This document shows, piece by piece, positions 46,792-57,709 of a DNA stretch of 64,000 nucleotides. This DNA is from Ottelia alismoides (lineage: Eukaryota > Streptophyta > Magnoliopsida > Alismatales > Hydrocharitaceae), in assembly GCA_037367405.1 (NCBI GenBank), contig JAZKJV010010616.1, forward strand, positions 1,513,501 through 1,577,500, in the 5' to 3' direction. Positions within the stretch are counted from its first letter, which is position 1; each line of letters begins with the position of its first letter. Both the position numbers and the translations under genes were made by a program. Under the pieces are notes generated by a model that had not been told where the DNA came from, ran no database searches, and was given only the letters and a program-made list of their open reading frames with translations.

Positions 46792-47386
46792 TCAATATGC
46801 TTTGTTTCTTCCATGAAATACTGGATTCTTCGTCATAGCAATGGCTGACATGTTATCGCATAGTATAGTTGTTGGAAGAACATTTTCTTCTTGAATATCA
46901 TAAAGAAGTCTTCTCAACCACGTAGCTTCACAAAGTGCACTTGTAACATAAATATATTCCGCTTCAACAGAGGAAAGGGCTATGGTCTTTTGCTTCTTAG
47001 AACTCCAAGATATAACTTTAGATCCTATGCAAAATAAATAACCCGATGTACTTTTCCTATCCTCTATAGATCCATCCCAATCACTATCTAAATAACCTTT
47101 GAGAGAATTATCTTCTTCCTGAAGTATATTTAATCCCAAAATTCTTGGTACCTAGAACATAGCGAAGAATCCTTTTTGTGGCTGCATAATGAAGCTTGCT
47201 TGGCTTGCTCATAAATCTTGATACAACACTGACTGCATATACTATATCTGGTCTTGTATTAGTTAAATATAATAATGAGCCTACAAGACTCCTATAAAGA
47301 GAGCCATCGGCTTCTTGAGCCCCATCTTTTGCAGAAAGTTTTGTATTGGCATGCATAGGAGTTGCTTCTGGCTTGCAATCTAACAT
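46792..47386 (-). pseudogene. Copia RNase H
   Basis: Two overlapping minus-strand frames (47108-47386 and 46792-47139). The first gives GSLLYLTNTRPDIVYAVSVV and KRILRYVLGT; the second gives GYLDSDWDGS, KSTSGYLF and ALSSVEAEY. These are standard copia connection and RNase H motifs, with the catalytic DSDWD and E kept. A frameshift near 47110 separates them. Confidence 0.9.
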
Positions 47387-47532
47387 ATGAAATTTCTTGA
47401 GAATATCATAAACATATTTTCCTGAGAGATAAATATTTCACCTTCTTTCTGTTGAACTTGAATACCAATAAAGTATCTCATAAGACCGAGATCTGTCATG
47501 TCATATTCTTTTATCATTGTTTCCTTGAATTT

Positions 47533-48126
47533 TCAATCATCTTGAAGGGAATTGCTTGTATATATAAGATCATCAACATAAAGACATACGATAAGGAAAT
47601 TATGCGTACCTTCTTTCTTCACGTAAAGAGATGGCTCATTAGGATTTCTTAGAAATCCATTATCACGAAAATATCCATCAATTTTATTATTCCAAGCTCT
47701 TGTTACTTGCTTTAAGCCATACACGGCTTTCCGGAGACGATAAACCTTTTCTTCATTATCTTTGTAGATATATCCTTGAGGGTGTTCAACATAAACCTCT
47801 TCTTCAAGATCTCCATTAAGAAATACAGATTTAACATCAAATTGATAAACTGGTAACTTCTTTTGAGCAGTAAGTGCAAGTAAGGTTCTAATTATCTCCA
47901 TACGTGTAATAGGTGCAAAAGTTTCATTATAATCAATACCTGGTTGTTGTGAATAACCTTTAGCAACCAATCGAGCTTTATACTTGTGAATGAAGCCTTC
48001 ATTATATTTGACTTTATAAATCCATTTAAGAGCAATGACATCTTTATCTTTAGGCCGGTCAACGAACTCCCAAGTGTGATTTTTATTATTGACTGTAATA
48101 TCTTCATTCATTACTTTAATCCACAC
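47533..48126 (-). pseudogene. Copia reverse transcriptase
   Basis: A minus-strand frame of 197 codons contains WEFVDRP, KWIYKVKYN, YKARLVAKGYSQ, FDVKSVFLNG (usually FDVKSAFLNG) and the catalytic YVDD (near 47569-47577). It reaches a stop just after the active site. Both catalytic Asp pairs are kept. It makes cDNA from the element RNA in intact relatives. Confidence 0.92.
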
Positions 48127-48179
48127 TTCTTCTTTAGCTGCTTCTTCAAATTTTTGAGGCTATTAAGCAAATAAAGTAA

Positions 48180-49300
48180 TAGCATGAGATGATTCATAAA
48201 TTTCTTGAAGAGACTGTACCTTTTGTTGTGGATGTTCTGAGTCAGAGACATTTGGCCCAACTGGTCTTTGAATTGAAGGAAAAATATCTTCATCATTTAG
48301 ATTGTCTTCTACAGCTGCAGTTTGCTTTTGTGGTACTGAAGAATCATCCCATTTTCATGAAGATGTTTCATCAAAAATGACATCTCTAGATAGAATTAAT
48401 TTTCCTTCTTTAGGTTCATATAATCTATACGCTTTAGGTTCATCACAATATCCAATGAAAATATATTTCTCTCCTTTTTCTTCAAACTTTTCTTGTCTAA
48501 CTTGAGATGATATATGAGTATATGCAATAGAGCCAAAGATTTTAAAATGGCTAACCTTGATCTTCCTTTCATACCAGACTTCATAAGGTGTTCTATTCAA
48601 AACTGCTTTGGTAGGAGATCTATTCAATATATAAACCGCGGTATTTACTGCCTCCGCTCAAAGTTTTTAGGAAGACCTTTACCTTTCAACATGCTTCTTG
48701 TCATCTCAACGATTGTTCGATTTCTTCTTTCAGCTACTCCATTTTGTTGAGGAGTGTATCTTGCTGTTAGCTCCTTCTTGATTCCTTGAGTTATGCAGAA
48801 GTCTTGAAATTCTTTGGATGTAAATTTTCCTCCACGATCTGATCAGAAGGCTTTTATTTTTCTTCCAACAAAAGCTTTAAACTTGATAAAAGTAGAAAAG
48901 ACTTCTGACTTTTCTTTCAAGAAGTAAACCCACATCTTCTACTGTAATCATCAACAAATAATAGAAAGTACTTGGCTCCATTTATCGATGGAGTTTGAGT
49001 GGTCCACATATATCTGAGTGTATCAACTCAAGTGGAGCTTTTGCTCTCCATGATGTCTTTGTAAATGGCAATCTATGCATCTTGCCATATATGCAACATT
49101 CACATATGCTTTCATCTTTCTTGATGAATGGAAGCCCGACAATCAAGTTTTTCTACTTTAGTAACATGAGGCTTCTAAAATTTAAGTGTCCAAATCTTAA
49201 ATGCCATAACAGAGGATCATCCTTATTTATATCTTTTAAAGCATGACCTTCTTTTAAGGGCATTGATAATAGAAAGACTTTATTTGGAGCTATTTTAATA
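48180..49300 (-). pseudogene. Copia integrase, heavily decayed
   Basis: Only the C-terminal part reads well: 48355-48627 gives RTPYEVWYERK, HFKIFGSIAY and YEPKEGKLILSRDV, the usual end of a copia integrase. From 48630 to 49300 the minus strand has recognisable pieces but many stops and shifts, so the catalytic core cannot be read as one frame. Confidence 0.8.
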
Positions 49301-49320
49301 TCCGTGATTAGTAGCTTTCT

Positions 49321-49638
49321 TCATTTATCAAAGATTTTGCAAACTCCATTATCAAATCTTAGAGAATGGTCATTATTCATAAGTTGGCCAGCACTTAGAA
49401 GATTCTCAGTTAAACCTGGAACATAGAGAACATCATTAATGAGTTTAGAAGTACCTTTCTTTATTTGTACTACAATAATTCCTTTACCTTCCACATTTTG
49501 CAGCTTTCCATCTCCAAGCTTAACTTGTGAACTATGCCCTTTTTCAAGGCTCACAAATGCATCTTTGTTTCCGGACATGTGGTTATTGCAACCACTATCG
49601 ACATACCAAATGTTTTTAGACAGTTCTTTAGTATTCAT
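49321..49638 (-). pseudogene. Copia protease and integrase zinc region start
   Basis: A 105-codon minus-strand frame with WYVDSGCNNHM (protease active site, VDSG), KLGDGK and VLYVPGLTENLLSAGQL, the standard copia protease pattern. Confidence 0.9.
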
Positions 49639-49673
49639 ACAGGAATAAAGTAATGGATTGTATTCTTCATCTT

Positions 49674-50640
49674 TTACAATATAATTAGACTCATTCTTTT
49701 AAAACCAGCAGTCCCTTTGAGAATGATTTGCAATTTTTCACCTTTGCAACGGAATCTACAATCCTTGGATTCATGTTTATCTTTCTTGCAAATAATGCAA
49801 TGGGAATAAGATTTTTTTGTATCTGGAGATCTTTGATTGTATCCTCCTTTTGATCTTCCATTATCTTGACCTCTGTATGATCCATATCTTTTATCATTCT
49901 CCTGTCTCCTTGCATATTGTCCCCTTCTTTGCTTGTCATGATCTCCATTCTTAGCTTTGAAGATGTTCATTTTTGTTTGAAATGCTTTCCAAGGGTTGAG
50001 TAGTAAACCTGATAATTCTTTGCTCATGTGCTTCAAGTGAACATATTTATTCATATATAGAGAGAGAAGATAAATTTTTAGATTCTTCAATAGCAGCAAC
50101 AACATGATCAAATTTAGCAGGAAAGCTTCTCAATATCTTTTCAACAACCTTCTTATCTTTAATAATATCTCAATAGCTTTGAATTTGATTTATAATAATA
50201 GAAGCTCTTGAAAAGAACCCTTAGATATTTTCACCATCTCTCATTAAGAGATTATCAAAATCCCACCCTAAAGATTGAAGCTTGATAGAAATTACCTTCG
50301 CAGATCCTTAAAATTCTTTATTTAAAACCTCTCATGCTTCTTTAGAAGTACTTGCTCCAAAAATACGAGGAAAGATAGATTTACTTACTCCTTGTTGGAT
50401 GAAGAAGATGGCCTTTGCATCTTTCTTCTTGTTCTCCTTGAACTCTTTCTTCTTTCCTTTACTTAGTGAAGCAATTGCATCTGCATCTTTAACCTCCTCA
50501 TAACCTTCTATGACAAGATCCCACAAGTCTCGGAGATGAAGAGGGTCTTCATTTGAAGACTCCAATAATCATAACTTTCTCCATCAAATATAGGAATGGA
50601 GCTTTGGGTGTAGTTGAATAAAGGTATATTGGAGGTGGAT
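49674..50640 (-). pseudogene. Copia gag, frameshifted and cut at its start
   Basis: 50332-50565 gives RDLWDLVIEGY and IFFIQQGVSKSIFPRI (gag-polypeptide core). 49674-50111 gives the C-terminal part with a zinc knuckle CIICKKDKHESKDC (CX2CX4HX4C). Upstream of 50565 another frame shows IPIFDGESYDYW, the usual copia gag start region. The Reina-like element inserted just before it at 50643. Confidence 0.85.
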
Positions 50641-50642
50641 GC

Positions 50643-51354
50643 TGTAACACCCCCAACTCCCGTGATACGGTAATACCGTGCGATAGCGGTATCACACGAC
50701 CGTGTGATTTGATGGCCACACTATAAAGTTCTGGAGAACTTCACCTTAGCTTACAGACGACTAAGTATGGGGTTTACCGCAGGACCGCGGGTTCCCCTTG
50801 GCACAACACAAGTATTCGACGACACTTGATGGAGCTTGAGCTGCAACATCCATGTAGGACGTGAGGCCCACTGATGATGTGGCATGATGACATGGCGTGT
50901 TGATGAGGAAGATGACATGTCATGCTGACGGAGCGGGCGACGTGGCGTCGGTTGCAGAAGACGAAGGGATTACACGGAAGATGAAGATCCAAGTGCACGA
51001 AGAGTCATCTAGGAAGACGAAGGGTCTCCGTAGAAGACTAAGAGTCCTTGCATTCATTGTACATGTAATAATGGTGTCCCTTCATATACCTCCGGCTTGT
51101 CTATATAAGTAAGGGTAGAGCTCATTTTTAGATATCACACTCAGAGTGAGTCTCTTGCAATACAAAGAAGGTTTAGTGCCAATAGCTCTTGTGTCCTTGT
51201 TCTTGTGTGCTTGTGTACGAGCATTCTAGCGGCATGGTTGATCGGTGTGCTGGTGTACATCCTACACGTCAAGGGAAGGCTGGTTAGCTTGCGGGAAGCT
51301 AACGCCGCACAAGTTAGTCTCAAAAATCAAAGTTTGAGATTTACCCCTCTGACA
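50643..51354 (+). repeat. 5' LTR of Reina-like element
   Basis: Begins with nested palindromes (ACGGTAATACCGT; GTGATACGG paired with GCGGTATCAC). TATA box CTATATAAG lies at 51101-51109. It aligns with 56459-57171 along its full length with scattered differences. Confidence 0.93.
51101..51109 (+). promoter_or_regulatory. LTR promoter TATA box (Reina-like)
   Basis: CTATATAAG in the 5' LTR; the 3' LTR has TATATAAAG at 56919-56927. Transcription should start a short way downstream. Confidence 0.6.
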
Positions 51355-51356
51355 AC

Positions 51357-51371
51357 TAGTATCAGAGCGAG
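51357..51371 (+). other. Primer binding site, tRNA-Met type (Reina-like)
   Basis: TAGTATCAGAGCGAG, two bases after the LTR end, is a slightly changed initiator-Met primer site. Confidence 0.8.
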
Positions 51372-51373
51372 AA

Positions 51374-52400
51374 ATGGTGTCCAACACCAAAGATCATCTT
51401 GCTTCTTTGGAGGGAATCGTGATGGAGATCCAATCTCAAATGGGTACTCATGCCCAACGCTTGGCTCGTCTAGAGGACGATGCAGGCATGGAGGCGTCGG
51501 ACGTCGTTGGAGATAGTCAGCGCTCAGTTGACGTAGTGAAGGCACTTGGAGAAAAGCTAGAAAAGCTCGAGTCCATGATGCAAGATCTACTTGGAGAGCT
51601 CTCCATCGTCAAGAAGGTGATCGCGAATGGGGGCGGATCCAGCGGTCGAGAAGGCCAAAGGTCCCAAAGCCCAAGTCTTTTTCAGGTACGCGGAGTGACA
51701 AAGACTTGGAAAATTTCTTGTGGGACATGGAGGTATACTTCAAAGCTGTCAAGACTCCTGGGGCGGAGAAGGTATCCTTGGCGGCGATGTACCTGTCCGA
51801 CCATGCAAAGCTATGGTGGAGGAGTCGTGCATCCGAAGGACGACTAGACATCTCATCTTGGGGTGAGTTGGTGAAGGAACTGAAGAAGCAGTTCCTACCC
51901 ACCAACACTGCTTGGGTAGCGAGGGAGGTGCTCCGAAGGCTAAAGTAGACAGGAACCGTACGGGAGTACATGAAGCAGTTCTCTCACTACTGCTGGATAT
52001 CAAAGGTATGTCTGAAGAAGAAAAACTCTTCAATTTCATGGTGGGTCTTCAGAACTGGGCTGAGGCGGAGCTCAGGAGGCAAGGGGTGAAGGACCTCCAG
52101 ACGGCCATCACTGCTACGGATGCGTTAGTGGACTATAAAGTCCAACCCACTGCAGAGAAGAAGGAGACCGAGAAGACCAAGAGCAAACCCAAGGAGAAAA
52201 GCAAGGGAAAGTTGTTCAAGAAGTTTGGCAAGGCCGAAACTTCAAGGAGGGTGCGGAATCCTCCAAGAAGGTCGAGCAACCCAAGGGGAGGGCTGCTTCA
52301 TTTGTGACGGGCTACATCGGGCGCAGGAGTGCCCGAAGCGAGAGAAGTTGAACTCCATGACCATGGAGGGGAACTCAGATGAAGAGGCGCGCATGATGAA
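51374..52400 (+). pseudogene. Reina-like gag, two or more frameshifts
   Basis: Starts MVSNTKDHLASLEG three bases after the primer site; the N-terminal part is a predicted coiled coil (LGEKLEKLESMMQDLLGEL). The frame shifts near 51700 to the capsid part (VSLAAMYLSDHAKLWWRSR), again near 51960 to LFNFMVGLQNWAEAELRRQ, then a Lys-rich tail. A zinc knuckle CFICDGLHRAQEC (CX2CX3HX4C, shorter than the usual spacing) is at 52294-52332 in yet another frame. Confidence 0.88.
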
Positions 52401-52900
52401 CCTCAAGTTGCTACGCAACGTTCTCTTGTGTCCGCTGAAGTCGAGCAAAGAGGCGAAAGTGGAGGTGGAGTGTGGAGATCCAGAGCTAGTGTACCTCGAT
52501 GTTGTGGTACAAAAGAAGACCCTTTCAACCATGATCGATACTGGAACGACACACAATTTCATCTCCAGCAAAGAGTTCGGGAGCTTGGGAGTTCCCTTGG
52601 AGAAGAGCCAGTGCCGCGTGAAGCTTGCCAACTCTGAGTCGCTGAAGATCGAAGGTATGGCAAACTGCACTATCCAGCTAGGGGAATGACAGGGAAAGGT
52701 ACTCTTCCTCGTGGTACCTCTCGACGACTTTCAAGTCATTTTGGGAGTTGAGTTCTTGAAGAAGGCGAAGGCATTGGTCACACCTTATCTGGGAGGCATC
52801 TTCTTCGTAGCTGCAGATAGCCCCTGCTTCATCAGGGCTATCAAGAAAAAGGATAGGCTGGAGCAATGTCCACGATGCAAGTCTGCAACGGGCTGAAGAA
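52401..52900 (+). pseudogene. Reina-like protease
   Basis: MIDTGTTHNFIS gives the active-site DTGT (Asp codon 52537-52539). A TGA interrupts it at 52687, and VILGVEFLKK follows in the next segment, the usual end of the fold. Confidence 0.85.
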
Positions 52901-53313
52901 AGAAGAGACGACGTATCTGGCTACGGTATCCGTCGAGGAAAATGGCGAGGAGACACGGCCATGCCCCAAGGCAGTAAAGAAGATACTGGGCGAGTTCAAG
53001 AACGTGATGCCGAAGGAGCTACCGAAGGAGCTCCCACTGAAGAGAGACATCGATCACGCCATCGAATTACTGCCAGGTACGGTGCCCCCTACACTTGCAC
53101 CCTACAAAATACCCCCTGCACATCTGGAGGAGTTGTGGATAGGGCTGCTAATCGAACTGGACATGTTCGTGTTCGATTAGAGTTCGTTCGATAATAGTTC
53201 GAAAAATGTTCGTTCGTTTCTAAACGAACTAAACATGAACTTCAAATTTTAGTTCGATAGCTTAACGAACCGAACATGAACATAGCATATGTTCGTCCGA
53301 TAAAAGTTCGAGT

Positions 53314-53349
<36 letters not shown>

Positions 53350-54260
53350 TTTGTATTTGTTTGTGTAACTCGGTATTTATACACATGATAAATTTCGAGT
53401 TAATGAAATTATGGTATTTATTGGTCTTTATATCACTTTAATTTGAATAATTTCTTACTTTTACTGCTTATCGAACCTTCTTATCGAACTTCAATTTCGA
53501 ACTTGTTCATATAAACATGTTTTAGTTAAGTTAAATTGTTAACGAACTATTATCAAACCGAACTCGAAAGTCCGTTTTCTAAACGAACTCGAACTCGAAC
53601 ATATCCTAACGAACATTTATCAAACCGAACTCGAACTCGAACTTTCGAACTTCCTTATCGAACCGAACTCGAACATAGGTTCGTTCGTTACAGTTCGGTT
53701 CGATTAGCAGCCCTAGTTGTGAAGAAAACTCAAGGAGCTAGTAGACGCTGGTCTGATGCGTCCAAACAAAGCACCATATGGAGCACCGATGTTGTTCCAA
53801 AAGAAGAAAGATGGGAGCATGCGGATGTGTGTGGACTACCGCACGCTGAACAAGGTGACAGTGAATAATAGGTACCCTGTCCCCAATGTTGAAGACCTGT
53901 TCGATCGCTTGGGCCAGGCCAAGTACTTTTCAAAGATGGATCTCAGGTCAGGATATTACCAGGTCCGCATCAAGTAGGGAGACAAGTCAAAGACTGTGTG
54001 TGTGACACGTTATGGGTCTTCTGAATTCCTTGTAATGCCTTTTGGGTTGACTAATGCCCCGACAACTTTCTGTACGCTTATGAATGATGTCTCCACGAGT
54101 ATATCGACTCGTTTGTTGTAGTGTACTTGGACGATACAGTAGTGTACAGCAGGACCCTAGAGGAGCATGTCAAGCATCTGCGGATGGTGCTTGAAAAGCT
54201 GAGGTAGAACCTGTTGTATTTGAAGCCGAAGAAATGCGCCTTTGGTTAGGAGACCATCTC
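52901..54260 (+). pseudogene. Reina-like reverse transcriptase, split by an hAT MITE
   Basis: Linker and RT start (KELPLKRDIDHAIEL, PAHLEEL) run to 53139. The hAT MITE occupies 53140-53715, and RT resumes with [17 protein letters not shown] and [15 protein letters not shown] (motif A Asp kept). YLDDT (54124-54138) is the motif C. Stops occur at 53975 and further on. Taking out the MITE and one copy of its duplication would bring the two halves next to each other. Confidence 0.9.
53140..53715. mobile_element. hAT-type MITE 4 (576 bp) in the Reina-like RT
   Basis: Perfect 18-bp terminal inverted repeats TAGGGCTGCTAATCGAAC. Flanks GTTGTGGA (53132-53139) and GTTGTGAA (53716-53723) form an 8-bp duplication with one change. 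The interior is non-coding, full of GTTCG/CGAAC repeats, with a (TA)n run near 53320. The ends resemble hAT-type element 2. Confidence 0.93.
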
Positions 54261-54993
54261 TTTTCTTTGGCATATCATGGGCAGAGGCACGATACGCATG
54301 GAGCCAAGGAAGATGCATGCGATTGAAGAGTGGTCAACCCCCACAAAGGCGACAGAGCTACGATCCTTCCTCGGATTGGTGAACTACTACAGGAAGTTCA
54401 TCAAGGGATACTCCAAGAAGGCGGCACCCCTGACGGACCTGCTTCGGAAGGATCAGCCTTGGAGATGGATGCATGAATGCCAGGAGGCATTCCAGAAGCT
54501 GAAGAGGGCGGTGGTAGAAGAACCTATTCCGCGACTTCCAGACTTCGAGAAGCCATTTGAAGTCCACACTGACGCGTCCGACTACGCACTTGGAGGTGTA
54601 CTGGTGCAAGGTGGGCACCCTGTAGCTTACGAGAGCCACAAACTGAATCCATCAGAGAGGATGTACTCTTTGCATGAGAAGGAGATGACAACAGTGGTCT
54701 ATTGTCCGAGGACATGGCACCACTATCTTCTCGGATCAAAGTTCATGGTGCAGACGGACATTGTGGCAACGAGCTGCTTTGCCACACAGAAGAAGTTGAC
54801 TCCCAAGCAGGCACAATGGCAAGATTTTCTTGCCAAATTCGACTTCGAACTTCGTTACAGGCTTGGGCAGACCAACCAGGTAACAGACACTCTCTCAAGG
54901 AAGAGAGAACCAGAAGAGCCGAAGGTCGCGGTGATCGCATCGATCACCCGCGTATCCGGAGACATGCTAGAGCGCATTCGGGAGCAGACATAG
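54261..54993 (+). pseudogene. Reina-like RNase H
   Basis: An open frame from 54277 gives RSFLGLVNYYRKFIKGYSK, HTDASDYALGGVL (Asp codon 54571-54573), HEKEMTTVVY and VTDTLSRKR. It ends at TAG 54991. Confidence 0.9.
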
Positions 54994-55845
54994 GAGGATC
55001 CGGTCACTTCACGCTAGGTGCAACGCGTGAACGATAGCGAAGTCCGAAGATTCTGGATAGAGGAAGGCGTCCTCTATGCGAAGGGCAGAAAGCCCTATGT
55101 CCCCTCGAGTGGCGTCTTGAGGAAAATACTGCTGAAGGAAGCACATGACGTACAGTGGGCTGGTCATCCAGGAGTGGAGCGCACACTGGCACTCCTCTCC
55201 TCAAGCTAATTCTGGCTGAAGATGGAGGAAGACGTGGAAGTCTACGTGCATACTTGTCTTGTATGCCAACAAGATAAGACAGAGAGAAAGAAGACGGCAG
55301 GACTGCTGGATCCCCTGCCTATCCCTTCACTTCCGTGGGAGAGCGTCTCCATGGACTTCATCACTGGGTTCCCGAAGGTGGATGGGAATAATACGGTGAT
55401 GGTGGTGGTTGATCGCTTCTCAAAATGCGCGATCTTCGTACCAACACCCCAGGAGTGCACAACGGAAACCACAACGAAGTTGTTCTTGCAGAACGTGGTG
55501 AAGCACTGGGGGATACCATTGGACATCGTGAGCGACCGCGATGCTCGGTTCACAGGTCGATTCTGGACGACCTTATTTGAGATGATGGGATCTGATCTCA
55601 AATTCTCTACCAGCAATCACCCGCAGACGGATGGTCAGACAGAGCGGATCAACGCCTTGCTGGAAGAGTACCTGAGGCATTACGTGATGGCCAATCATCA
55701 CAATTGGGTGAGTTTACTAGACACTGCCCAATTCTTCTACAACCTACAACAGACCTCCACCATAGGCCCGAGTCCATTCGAGATCGTGATGGGTAGGCAA
55801 CCCGTGACACCGCATGAAGTGGCTAAGCAGAATAGCCAAGGATAG
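54994..55845 (+). pseudogene. Reina-like integrase
   Basis: Zinc-binding HHCC region (HDVQWAGHPG ... CLVCQQ, about 55143-55275), core with MDFITGFPK, SDRDARFTG and HPQTDGQTERIN. Stops at 55015, 55207 and 55843. The catalytic triad residues are visible. Confidence 0.9.
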
Positions 55846-56458
55846 TGCCCTGTTGCACATCGCTTTGCTTTGGAGAGGCAGGATCGGTGGGAGGAAGTGA
55901 AGGATGCGTTGGCTCACGCTCAACGCAGGATGAAGAAGGTGGCTGACAAGAGCCGTAGGCCGGTCGAGTTCCAGGTTGGGGAGAAAGTGCTGCTGAAGCT
56001 TACGCCCCAGATTTGGAAGAAAATTCTGAGGAAGACAGCGCACAAAGGGTTGATTCCTCATTACGATGGACCCTTTGAGATAGTTCGACACGTGGGACCG
56101 CTTGCCTATCAACTACTTCTTCCAGAGAGACTGAAGCTGCATCCCGTGTTCTGTGTCAGCTTCCTGAAGGAGTACCATGACGACAGAGAAGATAACACCA
56201 GGAGGGCATCAAAACGTGCCCCTCCTAACGTCCGGGTTCAGCACACGAGGGTTGCTGAGAAGGTTCTTAACAGGCACGTGGAGGGCCAGATCAAGAAGAA
56301 CCGGAGGATCTTCTTCCTTGTCAAATGAATGGGACTCCCAGAGGAGGAGGCAAGCCGGGAACGTGATACAACCCTGTGGTAGTTCGAGGACCTCATCGAG
56401 GATTTCTTGAAGATGAAGGATCAGTCGCGGACGCCTGATGGATCAGGTGGGGGAGGCA
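55846..56458 (+). pseudogene. Reina-like integrase C-terminus and chromodomain
   Basis: GEKVLLKLTPQIW and YDGPFEIVRHVG are the integrase C-terminal part. KVLNRHVEGQIKKNRRIFFL and then GLPEEEAS, ERDTTLW, FEDLIEDF form a chromodomain (about 56255-56415). A conserved Trp codon is now TGA at 56326-56328 and the Trp of EASWERD is Arg. The chromodomain of such elements binds marked histones and steers insertion. The purine tract TCAGGTGGGGGAGGCA precedes the LTR at 56459. Confidence 0.9.
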
Positions 56459-57171
56459 TGTAACACCCCCAACTTCCATGATACGGTAATACCGTGCGAT
56501 AGCGGTATCGCACGACCGTGTGGTACGGTGGCCACACTATGAAATTCTGGAGGACTTCACCTTAGCTTACGGATGGCTAAGTATGGGGTTTACCGCAGGA
56601 CCGCGGGTTCCCCTTGGCACAACACAAGTGTTCGGTGGCACTTGATGGATCTTGAGCTACAACACCCATGTAGGAGCATGGGGCCCACTGATGACGTGGC
56701 GTGATGACATGGCATGCTGATGAGGCATGCAACATGGCATGCTGACGGAGCAGGTAACGTGGCGTCGGTTGCAGAAGACGAAGGGATTGCACGGAAGATG
56801 AAGAGCCAAACGCACGAAGAGTCTTCTAGGAAGACGAAGGGTCTCCGTAGAAGACTAAGAGTCCTTGCATTCATTGTACAGGTAATAATGGTGTCCCTTC
56901 GTATACCCCCGGCTTGTCTATATAAAGAGGAGTAGAGCTCATTTGTAGATATCACACTCAGAGTGAGTCTCTTGCAATATAAAGAAGGTTTAGTGCCAAT
57001 AACTCTTGTGTCCTTGTGCTTGTGTGCTTGTGTATGAGCATTCTAGCGGCGTGGTTGATCAGTGTGCTGGTGTACATCCTACACGTCAAGGGAAGGTTGG
57101 TTAGCTTGCGGGAAGTTAACGCCGCACAGGTTAGTCTCAAAAATCAAAGTTTGAGATTTACCCCTGTGACA
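56459..57171 (+). repeat. 3' LTR of Reina-like element
   Basis: Starts TGTAACACCCCC after the purine tract and ends CCCCTGTGACA; aligned with the 5' LTR. The flank GATGA follows. Confidence 0.93.
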
Positions 57172-57228
57172 GATGACATGGTGTTGAGAAAAAAGGAAAA
57201 GACTTCAACAAGGATAAGTATGATTAGA

Positions 57229-57709
57229 GGTGTATGCAGCGGAAGATTGATGGTGTATAAAAAGTAAATTAGAGGGAGAGGATATGGATCAATGCACAAG
57301 GTAGATAACAACTTAAGAACTTCTTTTCATTAAAAACTTGAACTTGCATACAAGTCTTAGACTTTATAAGAAGATGACTTACAATGTTTACAATAAAGGA
57401 AAAGAGACTTACAACATTTGGAAGGAGGATGACACTTGAGAGACTCTTTGTGTTGGTAGAGGACTTCTTCTTTTTGTTGTGTGTTAAATGAGGACCTCTT
57501 AGGTGGTATTTGTAGGCCCTCAAGAGGGTGGAGATATTTTGGAAGAGGGATCTAGAATCCTCTTCCATACTTATCCTTTAAGATAAAATATTTAGATATT
57601 TTGGTCGGAGGTAGAGAAATATATAGATATTTTCTCCACCTCTCTTTTTTCTAGAATATTCTTCCATGTACATGTCTTCATTAAAATTTTCCATATATTG
57701 GTGGATGAT
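57229..57709 (-). repeat. Copia 5' LTR, cut by LARD1
   Basis: Aligns with 46045-46540 (AAGATTGATGGTGTATAAAA, GTACATGTCTTCATTAAAAT). Its left end is decayed and its right part stops where the LARD1 LTR begins at 57710; the missing ~90-100 bp should lie beyond the window. Confidence 0.85.

Larger units (their letters stand above)
50643..57171 (+). mobile_element. Reina-like chromovirus (Ty3-gypsy), inserted in copia gag
   Basis: LTRs of 712 and 713 bp (50643-51354, 56459-57171), both TGTAACACCCCC...GACA, enclose a Met-type primer site, gag, protease, RT, RNase H, integrase and a chromodomain, then a purine tract. Flanks are GATGC on the left and GATGA on the right, a target duplication with one change. 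The chromodomain wording (GLPEEEAS, ERDTTLW.FED) is typical of the Reina lineage. All genes carry stops or shifts, and an hAT MITE is inserted at 53140. Confidence 0.92.
46045..57709 (-). mobile_element. Ty1-copia retrotransposon (minus), split by a Reina-like element
   Basis: Left LTR 46045-46629 (the 3' LTR of the minus-strand element), then RNase H, RT, integrase, protease and gag in the order expected on the minus strand. The Reina-like element (50643-57171) is inserted in the start of gag. The right LTR (57229-57709) is cut by LARD1. All coding parts are broken. It lies immediately 5' of the GeBP-like pseudogene; the 5 bp before its left LTR are TTCAT. Confidence 0.88.
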
